From Pieris napi (lineage: Eukaryota > Arthropoda > Insecta > Lepidoptera > Pieridae): DNA of 64,000 nucleotides. Below, piece by piece: positions 45,185 through 56,994 of the stretch. The notes beneath the pieces were generated by a model, which saw only the letters and a list, made by a program, of their open reading frames with translations, made no database searches and had not been told where the DNA came from. The stretch lies in NCBI RefSeq assembly GCF_905475465.1, contig NC_062251.1:5201001-5265000 (forward strand), written 5' to 3'. Position numbers and translations under genes: made by a program. Every line of letters starts with the position of its first letter. The first letter of the stretch is position 1.

Positions 45185-46527
45185 TGTCAGGGACTGCGCC
45201 TGAAATGTGTTCTTTCACATCAGCACCCATAACACTCTCAAAAGAGCTCCAGCACTAAGGCTATGTCAGGGACTGCGCCTGATTTGTGTTCTTTCAGGTC
45301 AGCTCCCATAACACTCTCAAAAGAGCTCCAGCACTAAGGCTATGTCAGGGACTGCGCCTGATTTGTGTTCTTTCAGGTCAGCACCCGTAACACTCTCAAA
45401 AGAGCTCCAGCACTAAGGCTGTGTCAGGGACTGCGCCTGAAATGTGTTCTTTCACATCAGCACCCATAACACTCTCAAAAGAGCTCCAGCACTAAGGCTA
45501 TGTCAGGGACTGCGCCTGATTTGTGTTCTTTCAGGTCAGCACCCATAACACTCTCAAAAGAGCTCCAGCACTAAGGCTGTGTCAGGGACTGCGCCTGATT
45601 TGTGTTCTTTCACATCGGCACCCATAACACTCTCAAAAGAGCTCCAGCACTAAGGCTGTGTCAGGGACTGCGCCTGATTTGTGTTCTTTCACATCCGCAC
45701 CCATAACACTCTCAAAAGAGCTACAGCACTAAGGCTGTGTCAGGGACTGCGCCTGATTTGTGTTCTTTCAGGTTAGCACCCGTAACACTCTCAAAAGAGC
45801 TCCAGCACTAAGGCTGTGTCAGGGACTGCGCCTGATTTGTGTTCTTTCAGGTCAGCACCCGTAACACTCTCAAAAGAGCTCCAGCACTAAGGCTGTGTCA
45901 GGGACTGCGCCTGATTTGTGTTCTTTCAGGTCAGCACCCATAACACTCTCAAAAGAGCTCCAGCACTAAGGCTATGTCAGGGACTGCACCTGATTTGTGT
46001 TCTTTCAGGTCAGCTTCCATAACACTCTCAAAAGAGCTCCAGCACTAAGGCTGTGTCAGGGACTGCGCCTGATTTGTGTTCTTTCAGGTCAGCACCCGTA
46101 ATACTCTCAAAAGAGCTTCAGCACTAAGGCTGTGTCAGGGACTGCGCCTGAAATGTGTTCTTTCAGGTCAGCTCCCATAACACTCTCAAAAGAGCTCCAG
46201 CACTAAGGCTATGTCAGGGACTGCGCCTGATTTGTGTTCTTTCAGGTCAGCACCCGTAACACTCTCAAAAGAGCTCCAGCACTAAGGCTGTGTCAGGGAC
46301 TGCGCCTGAAATGTGTTCTTTCACATCAGCACCCATAACACCCTCAAAAGAGCTCCAGCACTAAGGCTATGTCAGGGACTGCGCCTGATTTGTGTTCTTT
46401 CAGGTCAGCTCCCATAACACTCTCAAAAGAGCTCCAGCACTAAGGCTATGTCAGGGACTGCGCCTGATTTGTGTTCTTTCAGGTCAGCACCCATAACACT
46501 CTCAAAAGAGCTCCAGCACTAAGGCTA
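45185..46527. repeat. Satellite A run 10
   Basis: About 17 monomers of 79 bp. It includes CATAACACCCTC, which is also found in run 9, and a recombinant-looking monomer near 46150 that joins GAAATGTGTTC to CAGGTCAGC. Confidence 0.92.
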
Positions 46528-49359
46528 TGTCAGGACTATGCCTGATATCTGTTAAAAAAACACATCTTTCGGGACAGCACCCGTTATACTCATAAAAGAG
46601 CATCAGCTCTAAGGCTGTCAGGACTATGCCTGATATAAGTTTAATAAAACACATCTTTCGGGACAGCGCCCGTTATACTCATAAAAGAGCACCAGCACTA
46701 AGGCTGTCAGGACTATGCCTGATATGTGTTAAAAAAACACATCTTTCGGGACAGCGCCCGTTATACTCATAAACGAGCATCAGCACTAAGGCTGTCAGGA
46801 CTATGCCTGATATGTGTTAAAAAACACATCTTTCGGGACAGCGCCCGTTATACTCATAAAAGAGCACCAGCACTAAGGCTGTCAGGACTATGCCTGATAT
46901 GTGTTTAAAAAAACACATCTTTCGGGACAGCGCCCGTTTTACTCATAAAAGAGCACCAGCACTAAGGCTGTCATCAACGTGAACCGGCCGGCGCAGTGCG
47001 CTCGACGGTTTCGCTCCACACATATACCGAGAGCAATAGTCTACGTCGGCATTGGAACGGGCGCGGCGTGCGACCGCCGAATGTTTCTCGTAGAGCGTTG
47101 AGAGTCGGTTTTAATTTTATGATTGATGTGTACATATTATGTAATGTAAAAGAGCTCTAAGGCTGTCAGGACTATGCCTGATATGTGTAAAAAAACACAT
47201 CTTTCGGGACAGCGCCCGTTATACTCATAAAAGAGCACCAGCACTAAGGCTGTCAGGACTATGCCTGATATGTGTAAAAAAACACATCTTTCGGGACAGC
47301 GCCCGTTATACTCATAAAAGAGCACCAGCACTAAGGCTGTCAGGACTATGCCTGATATGTGTTTAAAAAAACACACCTTTCGGGACAGCGCCCGTTATAC
47401 TCATAAAAGAGCATCAGCACTAAGGCTGTCAGGACTGCGCCTGATATGTGTTGAAAAAAACACATCTTTCGGGACAGCGCCCGTTATACTCATAAAAGAG
47501 CACCAGCACTAAGGCTGTCATCAACGTGAACCGGCCGGCGCAGTGCGCTCGACGGTTTCGCTCCACAAATATACCGAGAGCAATAGTCTACGTCGGCATT
47601 GGAACGGGCGCGGCGCGCGACCGCCGAATGTTTCTCGTAGAGCGTTGAGAGTCGGTTTCAATTTTATGATTGATGTGTACATATTATGTAATGTAAAAGA
47701 GCTCTAAGGCTGTCAGGACTATGCCTGATATGTTTAAAAAAACACATCTTTCGGGACAGCGCCCGTTATACTCATAAAAGAGCACCAGCACTAAGGCTGT
47801 CAGGACTATGCCTGATATGTGTAAAAAAACACATCTTTCGGGACAGCGCCCGTTATACTCATAAAAGAGCACCAGCACTAAGGCTGTCATCAACGTGAAC
47901 CGGCCGGCGCAGTGCGCTCGACGGTTTCGCTCCACAAATATACCGAGAGCAATAGTCTACGTCGGCATTGGAACGGGCGCGGCGCGCGACCGCCGAATGT
48001 TTCTCGTAGAGCGTTGAGAGTCGGTTTCAATTTTATGATTGATGTGTACATATTATGTAATGTAAAAGAGCTCTAAGGCTGTCAGGACTATGCCTGATAT
48101 GTTTAAAAAAACACATCTTTCGGGACAGCGCCCGTTTTACTCATAAAAGAGCACCAGCACTAAGGCTGTCAGGACTATGCCTGATATGTGTAAAAAAACA
48201 CATCTTTCGGGACAGCGCCCGTTATACTCATAAAAGAGCACCAGCACTAAGGCTGTCATCAACGTGAACCGGCCGGCGCAGTGCGCTCGACGGTTTCGCT
48301 CCACAAATATACCGAGAGCAATAGTCTACGTCGGCATTGGAACGGGCGCGGCGTGCGACCGCCGAATGTTTCTCGTAGAGCGTTGAGAGTCGGTTTTAAT
48401 TTTATGATTGATGTGTACATATTATGTAATGTAAAAGAGCTCTAAGGCTGTCAGGACTATGCCTGATATGTTTAAAAAAACACATCTTTCGGGACAGCGC
48501 CCGTTATACTCATAAAAGAGCACCAGCACTAAGGCTGTCAGGACTATGCCTGATATGTGTAAAAAAACACATCTTTCGGGACAGCGCCCGTTATACTCAT
48601 AAAAGAGCACCAGCACTAAGGCTGTCATCAACGTGAACCGGCCGGCGCAGTGCGCTCGACGGTTTCGCTCCACAAATATACCGAGAGCAATAGTCTACGT
48701 CGGCATTGGAACGGGCGCGGCGCGCGACCGCCGAATGTTTCTCGTAGAGCGTTGAGAGTCGGTTTCAATTTTATGATTGATGTGTACATATTATGTAATG
48801 TAAAAGAGCTCTAAGGCTGTCAGGACTATGCCTGATATGTTTAAAAAAACACATCTTTCGGGACAGCGCCCGTTATACTCATAAAAGAGCACCAGCACTA
48901 AGGCTGTCAGGACTATGCCTGATATGTGTAAAAAAACACATCTTTCGGGACAGCGCCCGTTATACTCATAAAAGAGCACCAGCACTAAGGCTGTCATCAA
49001 CGTGAACCGGCCGGCGCAGTGCGCTCGACGGTTTCGCTCCACAAATATACCGAGAGCAATAGTCTACGTCGGCATTGGAACGGGCGCGGCGCGCGACCGC
49101 CGAATGTTTCTCGTAGAGCGTTGAGAGTCGGTTTCAATTTTATGATTGATGTGTACATATTATGTAATGTAAAAGAGCTCTAAGGCTGTCAGGACTATGC
49201 CTGATATGTTTAAAAAAACACATCTTTCGGGACAGCGCCCGTTATACTCATAAAAGAGCACCAGCACTAAGGCTGTCAGGACTATGCCTGATATGTGTTA
49301 AAAAAACACATCTTTCGGGACAGCGCCCGTTGTACTCATAAAAGAGCACCAGCACTAAG
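46528..49359. repeat. Satellite B/C run 10 with a regular 369-bp C-B-B repeat
   Basis: C modules near 46971, 47520, 47890, 48259, 48627 and 48996. The last five are spaced 368-370 bp apart, each made of one C-bearing B plus two B monomers, forming a local higher-order repeat. The run ends with GTTGTACTC / GGGTCTGTG. Confidence 0.93.
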
Positions 49360-50707
49360 GCTGTGTCAGGGTCTGTGCCTGATTTGTGTTCTTTCAGGTC
49401 AGCACCCGGAACACTCTCAAAAGAGCTCCAGCACTTAGGCTGTGTCAGGGACTGCGCCTGATTTGTGTTCTTTCAGGTCAGCACCCATAACACTCTCAAA
49501 AGAGCTCCAGCACTAAGGCTGTGTCAGGGACTGCACCTGAAATGTGTTCTTTCACATCAGCACCCATAACACTCTCAAAAGAGCTCCAGCACTAAGGCTC
49601 TGTCAGGGACTGCGCCTGATTTGTGTTCTTTCAGGTCAGCACCCATAACACTCTCAAAAGAGCTCCAGCACTCAGGCTATGTCAGGGACTGCGCCTGATT
49701 TGTGTTCTTTCAGGTCAGCACCCATAACACTCTCAAAAGAGCTCCAGCACTAAGGCTGTGTCAGGGACTGCGCCTGAAATGTGTTCTTTCACATCAGCAC
49801 CCATAACACTCTCAAAAGAGCTACAGCACTAAGGCTGTGTCAGGGACTGCGCCTGATTTGTGTTCTTTCAGGTTAGCACCCGTAACACTCTCAAAAGAGC
49901 TCCAGCACTAAGGCTATGTCAGGGACTGCGCCTGATTTGTGTTCTTTCAGGTCAGCACCCATAACACTCTCAAAAGAGCTCCAGCACTAAGGCTGTGTCA
50001 GGGACTGCGCCTGATTTGTGTTCTTTCAGGTCAGCACCCGTAACACTCTCAAAAGAGCTCCAGCACTAAGGCTGTGTCAGGGACTGCGCCTGATTTGTGT
50101 TCTTTCAGGTCAGCACCCATAACACTCTCAAAAGAGCTCCAGCACTAAGGCTGTGTCAGGGACTGCGCCTGATTTGTGTTCTTTCAGGTCAGCACCCGTA
50201 ACACTCTCAAAAGAGCTCCAGCACTAAGGCTGTGTCAGGGACTGCGCCTGATTTGTGTTCTTTCACATCGGCACCCATAACACTCTCAAAAGAGCTCCAG
50301 CACTAAGGCTGTGTCAGGGACTGCGCCTGATTTGTGTTCTTTCAGGTCAGCACCCGTAACACTCTCAAAAGAGCTCCAGCACTAAGGCTGTGTCAGGGAC
50401 TGCGCCTGATTTGTGTTCTTTCACATCGGCACCCATAACACTCTCAAAAGAGCTCCAGCACTAAGGCTGTGTCAGGGACTGCGCCTGATTTGTGTTCTTT
50501 CAGGTCAGCACCCATTACACTCTCAAAAGAGCTCCAGCACTAAGGCTGTGTCAGGGACTGCGCCTGATTTGTATTCTTTCAGGTCAGCACCCGTAACACT
50601 CTCAAAAGAGCTCCAGCACTAAGGCTGTGTCAGGGACTGCGCCTGAAATGTGTTCTTTCAGGTCAGCACCCATAACACTCTCAAAAGAGCTCCAGCACTA
50701 AGGCTGT
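49360..50707. repeat. Satellite A run 11
   Basis: About 17 monomers of 79 bp with private changes (CACCCGGAACACTC, CAGCACTTAGGC, GGCTCTGTCAGG). A two-monomer repeat containing CACATCGGC occurs twice, near 50.27 and 50.43 kb. Confidence 0.92.
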
Positions 50708-50880
50708 CAGGACTATGCCTGATATGTGTAAAAAAACACATCTTTCGGGACAGCGCCCGTTATACTCATAAAAGAGCACCAGCACTAAGGCTGTCAGGAC
50801 TATGCCTGATATGTGTTAAAAAAACACATCTTTCGGGACAGCGCCCGTTGTACTCATAAAAGAGCACCAGCACTAAGGCT
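50708..50880. repeat. Satellite B island of two monomers
   Basis: Only two B monomers and no C module between two A runs. The right edge has the standard GTTGTACTC / GGGTCTGTG boundary, but the left edge lacks the GATATCTGTT variant. It looks like a longer B/C block with its middle deleted. Confidence 0.9.
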
Positions 50881-53567
50881 GTGTCAGGGTCTGTGCCTGA
50901 TTTGTGTTCTTTCAGGTCAGCACCCGTAACACTCTCAAAAGAGCTCCAGCACTAAGGCTGTGTCAGGGACTGCGCCTGATTTGTGTTCTTTCAGGTCAGC
51001 ACCCATAACACTCTCAAAAGAGCTCCAGCACTAAGGCTGTGTCAGGGACTGCGCCTGAAATGTGTTCTTTCACATCAGCACCCATAACACTCTCAAAAGA
51101 GCTACAGCACTAAGGCTGTGTCAGGGACTGCGCCTGATTTGTGTTCTTTCAGGTTAGCACCCGTAACACTCTCAAAAGAGCTCCAGCACTAAGGCTGTGT
51201 CAGGGACTGCGCCTGATTTGTGTTCTTTCAGGTCAGCACCCGTAACACTCTCAAAAGAGCTCCAGCACTAAGGCTGTGTCAGGGACTGCGCCTGATTTGT
51301 GTTCTTTCAGGTCAGCACCCATAACACTCTCAAAAGAGCTCCAGCACTAAGGCTATGTCAGGGACTGCACCTGATTTGTGTTCTTTCAGGTCAGCTTCCA
51401 TAACACTCTCAAAAGAGCTCCAGCACTAAGGCTGTGTCAGGGACTGCGCCTGAAATGTGTTCTTTCACATCAGCACCCATAACACTCTCAAAAGAGCTCC
51501 AGCACTAAGGCTGTGTCAGGGACTGCGCCTGAAATGTGTTCTTTCACATCAGCACCCATAACACTCTCAAAAGAGCTACAGCACTAAGGCTGTGTCAGGG
51601 ACTGCGCCTGATTTGTGTTCTTTCAGGTTAGCACCCGTAACACTCTCAAAAGAGCTCCAGCACTAAGGCTGTGTCAGGGACTGCGCCTGATTTGTGTTCT
51701 TTCAGGTCAGCACCCGTAACACTCTCAAAAGAGCTCCAGCACTAAGGCTGTGTCAGGGACTGCGCCTGATTTGTGTTCTTTCAGGTCAGCACCCATAACA
51801 CTCTCAAAAGAGCTCCAGCACTAAGGCTATGTCAGGGACTGCACCTGATTTGTGTTCTTTCAGGTCAGCTTCCATAACACTCTCAAAAGAGCTCCAGCAC
51901 TAAGGCTGTGTCAGGGACTGCGCCTGAAATGTGTTCTTTCACATCAGCACCCATAACACTCTCAAAAGAGCTCCAGCACTAAGGCTGTGTCAGGGACTGC
52001 GCCTGATTTATATTCTTTCAGGTCAGCACCCATAACACTCTCAAAAGAGCTCCAGCACTAAGGCTGTGTCAGGGACTGCGCCTGATTTGTGTTGTTTCAG
52101 GTCAGCACCCGTAATACTCTCAAAAGAGCTCCAGCACTAAGGCTGTGTCAGGGACTGCGCCTGATTTGTGTTCTTTCAGGTCAGCACCCATAACACTCTC
52201 AAAAGAGCTCCAGCACTAAGGCTATGTCAGGGACTGCACCTGATTTGTGTTCTTTCAGGTCAGCTTCCATAACACTCTCAAAAGAGCTCCAGCACTAAGG
52301 CTGTGTCAGGGACTGCGCCTGAAATGTGTTCTTTCACATCAGCACCCATAACACTCTCAAAAGAGCTCCAGCACTAAGGCTGTGTCAGGGACTGCGCCTG
52401 ATTTATATTCTTTCAGGTCAGCACCCATAACACTCTCAAAAGAGCTCCAGCACTAAGGCTGTGTCAGGGACTGCGCCTGATTTGTGTTCTTTCAGGTCAG
52501 CACCCGTAATACTCTCAAAAGAGCTTCAGCACTAAGGCTGTGTCAGGGACTGCGCCTGAAATGTTTTCTTTCACATCAGCACCCATAACACTCTCAAAAG
52601 AGCTCCAGCACTAAGGCTGTGTCAGGGACTGCGCCTGAAATGTGTTCTTTCACATCAGCACCCATAACACTCTCAAAAGAGCTCCAGCACTAAGGCTGTG
52701 TCAGGGACTGCGCCTGATTTGTGTTCTTTCAGGTCAGCACCCATAACACTCTCAAAAGAGCTCCAGCACTAAGGCTGTGTCAGGGACTGCGCCTGATTTG
52801 TGTTCTTTCAGGTCAGCACCCGTAACACTCTCAAAAGAGCTCCAGCACTAAGGCTGTGTCAGGGACTGCGCCTGATTTGTGTTTTTCACATCGGCACCCA
52901 TAACACTCTCAAAAGAGCTCCAGCACTAAGGCTGTGTCAGGGACTGCGCCTGATTTGTGTTCTTTCAGGTCAGCACCCATTACACTCTCAAAAGAGCTCC
53001 AGCACTAAGGCTGTGTCAGGGACTGCGCCTGATTTGTATTCGTTCAGGTCAGCACCCGTAACACTCTCAAAAGAGCTCCAGCACTAAGGCTGTGTCAGGG
53101 ACTGCGCCTGAAATGTGTTCTTTCACATCAGCACCCATAACACTCTCAAAAGAGCTCCAGCACTAAGGCTATGTCAGGGACTGCGCCTGATTTGTGTTCT
53201 TTCAGGTCAGCTCCCATAACACTCTCAAAAGAGCTCCAGCACTAAGGCTATGTCAGGGACTGCGCCTGATTTGTGTTCTTTCAGGTCAGCACCCGTAACA
53301 CTCTCAAAAGAGCTCCAGCACTAAGGCTGTGTCAGGGACTGCGCCTGAAATGTGTTCTTTCACATCAGCACCCATAACACTCTCAAAAGAGCTCCAGCAC
53401 TAAGGCTATGTCAGGGACTGCGCCTGATTTGTGTTCTTTCAGGTCAGCTCCCATAACACTCTCAAAAGAGCTCCAGCACTAAGGCTATGTCAGGGACTGC
53501 GCCTGATTTGTGTTCTTTCAGGTCAGCACCCATAACACTCTCAAAAGAGCTCCAGCACTAAGGCTAT
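50881..53567. repeat. Satellite A run 12, the longest A run
   Basis: About 34 monomers of 79 bp. It contains a partial internal duplication (GATTTATATTC near 52.01 and again near 52.40 kb) and a 2-bp shortened monomer near 52882 (GTGTTTTTCACATCGG). Confidence 0.92.
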
Positions 53568-55645
53568 GTCAGGACTATGCCTGATATCTGTTAAAAAAAC
53601 ACATCTTTCGGGACAGCACCCGTTATACTCATAAAAGAGCATCAGCTCTAAGGCTGTCAGGACTATGCCTGATATAAGTTTAATAAAACACATCTTTCGG
53701 GACAGCGCCCGTTATACTCATAAAAGAGCACCAGCACTAAGGCTGTCAGGACTATGCCTGATATGTGTTAAAAAAACACATCTTTCGGGACAGCGCCCGT
53801 TATACTCATAAACGAGCATCAGCACTAAGGCTGTCAGGACTATGCCTGATATGTGTTAAAAAACACATCTTTCGGGACAGCGCCCGTTATACTCATAAAA
53901 GAGCACCAGCACTAAGGCTGTCAGGACTATGCCTGATATGTGTTTAAAAAAACACATCTTTCGGGACAGCGCCCGTTTTACTCATAAAAGAGCACCAGCA
54001 CTAAGGCTGTCATCAACGTGAACCGGCCGGCGCAGTGCGCTCGACGGTTTCGCTCCACAAATATACCGAGAGCAATAGTCTACGTCGGCATTGGAACGGG
54101 CGCGGCGTGCGACCGCCGAATGTTTCTCGTAGAGCGTTGAGAGTCGGTTTTAATTTTATGATTGATGTGTACATATTATGTAATGTAAAAGAGCTCTAAG
54201 GCTGTCAGGACTATGCCTGATATGTGTAAAAAAACACATCTTTCGGGACAGCGCCCGTTATACTCATAAAAGAGCACCAGCACTAAGGCTGTCAGGACTA
54301 TGCCTGATATGTGTAAAAAAACACATCTTTCGGGACAGCGCCCGTTATACTCATAAAAGAGCACCAGCACTAAGGCTGTCAGGACTATGCCTGATATGTG
54401 TTTAAAAAAACACATCTTTCGGGACAGCGCCCGTTATACTCATAAAAGAGCATCAGCACTAAGGCTGTCAGGACTGCGCCTGATATGTGTTGAAAAAAAC
54501 ACATCTTTCGGGACAGCGCCCGTTATACTCATAAAAGAGCACCAGCACTAAGGCTGTCATCAACGTGAACCGGCCGGCGCAGTGCGCTCGACGGTTTCGC
54601 TCCACAAATATACGTCGGCATTGGAACGGGCGCGGCGCGCGACCGCCGAATGTTTCTCGTAGAGCGTTGAGAGTCGGTTTCAATTTTATGATTGATGTGT
54701 ACATATTATGTAATGTAAAAGAGCTCTAAGGCTGTCAGGACTATGCCTGATATGTTTAAAAAAACACATCTTTCGGGACAGCGCCCGTTATACTCATAAA
54801 AGAGCACCAGCACTAAGGCTGTCAGGACTATGCCTGATATGTTTAAAAAAACACATCTTTCGGGACAGCGCCCGTTATACTCATAAAAGAGCACCAGCAC
54901 TAAGGCTGTCATCAACGTGAACCGGCCGGCGCAGTGCGCTCGACGGTTTCGCTCCACAAATATACCGAGAGCAATAGTCTACGTCGGCATTGGAACGGGC
55001 GCGGCGCGCGACCGCCGAATGTTTCTCGTAGAGCGTTGAGAGTCGGTTTCAATTTTATGATTGATGTGTACATATTATGTAATGTAAAAGAGCTCTAAGG
55101 CTGTCAGGACTATGCCTGATATGTTTAAAAAAACACATCTTTCGGGACAGCGCCCGTTATACTCATAAAAGAGCACCAGCACTAAGGCTGTCAGGACTAT
55201 GCCTGATATGTGTAAAAAAACACATCTTTCGGGACAGCGCCCGTTATACTCATAAAAGAGCACCAGCACTAAGGCTGTCATCAACGTGAACCGGCCGGCG
55301 CAGTGCGCTCGACGGTTTCGCTCCACAAATATACCGAGAGCAATAGTCTACGTCGGCATTGGAACGGGCGCGGCGTGCGACCGCCGAATGTTTCTCGTAG
55401 AGCGTTGAGAGTCGGTTTCAATTTTATGATTGATGTGTACATATTATGTAATGTAAAAGAGCTCTAAGGCTGTCAGGACTATGCCTGATATGTTTAAAAA
55501 AACACATCTTTCGGGACAGCGCCCGTTATACTCATAAAAGAGCACCAGCACTAAGGCTGTCAGGACTATGCCTGATATGTGTTAAAAAAACACATCTTTC
55601 GGGACAGCGCCCGTTGTACTCATAAAAGAGCACCAGCACTAAGGC
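53568..55645. repeat. Satellite B/C run 12, four C modules
   Basis: Closely matches 46528 onward at offset 7039. C modules lie near 54011, 54560 (short deletion within the core), 54911 and 55280; the last three keep roughly 350-370-bp spacing. Confidence 0.92.
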
Positions 55646-56994
55646 TGTGTCAGGGTCTGTGCCTGATTTGTGTTCTTTCAGGTCAGCACCCGTAACACTC
55701 TCAAAAGAGCTCCAGCACTAAGGCTGTGTCAGGGACTGCGCCTGATTTGTGTTCTTTCAGGTCAGCACCCATAACACTCTCAAAAGAGCTCCAGCACTAA
55801 GGCTGTGTCAGGGACTGCACCTGAAATGTGTTCTTTCACATCAGCACCCATAACACTCTCAAAAGAGCTCCAGCACTAAGGCTGTGTCAGGGACTGCGCC
55901 TGATTTGTGTTCTTTCAGGTCAGCACCCATAACACTCTCAAAAGAGCTCCAGCACTAAGGCTATGTCAGGGACTGCGCCTGATTTGTGTTCTTTCAGGTC
56001 AGCACCCATAACACTCTCAAAAGAGCTCCAGCACTAAGGCTGTGTCAGGGACTGCGCCTGAAATGTGTTCTTTCACATCAGCACCCATAACACTCTCAAA
56101 AGAGCTACAGCACTAAGGCTGTGTCAGGGACTGCGCCTGATTTGTGTTCTTTCAGGTTAGCACCCGTAACACTCTCAAAAGAGCTCCAGCACTAAGGCTA
56201 TGTCAGGGACTGCGCCTGATTTGTGTTCTTTCAGGTCAGCACCCATAACACTCTCAAAAGAGCTCCAGCACTAAGGCTGTGTCAGGGACTGCGCCTGATT
56301 TGTGTTCTTTCAGGTCAGCACCCGTAACACTCTCAAAAGAGCTCCAGCACTAAGGCTGTGTCAGGGACTGCGCCTGATTTGTGTTCTTTCAGGTCAGCAC
56401 CCATAACACTCTCAAAAGAGCTCCAGCACTAAGGCTGTGTCAGGGACTGCGCCTGATTTGTATTCTTTCAGGTCAGCACCCGTAACACTCTCAAAAGAGC
56501 TCCAGCACTAAGGCTGTGTCAGGGACTGCGCCTGAAATGTGTTCTTTCACATCAGCACCCATAACACTCTCAAAAGAGCTCCAGCACTAAGGCTATGTCA
56601 GGGACTGCGCCTGATTTGTGTTCTTTCAGGTCAGCTCCCATAACACTCTCAAAAGAGCTCCAGCACTAAGGCTATGTCAGGGACTGCGCCTGATTTGTGT
56701 TCTTTCAGGTCAGCACCCGTAACACTCTCAAAAGAGCTCCAGCACTAAGGATGTGTCAGGGACTGCGCCTGAAATGTGTTCTTTCACATCAGCACCCATA
56801 ACTCTCTCAAAAGAGCTCCAGCACTAAGGCTATGTCAGGGACTGCGCCTGATTTGTGTTCTTTCAGGTCAGCTCCCATAACACTCTCAAAAGAGCTCCAG
56901 CACTAAGGCTATGTCAGGGACTGCGCCTGATTTGTGTTCTTTCAGGTCAGCACCCATAACACTCTCAAAAGAGCTCCAGCACTAAGGCTATGTC
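55646..56994. repeat. Satellite A run 13
   Basis: About 17 monomers of 79 bp, with private changes CACTAAGGATGTG and CATAACTCTCTC near 56.75-56.81 kb. Confidence 0.92.
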
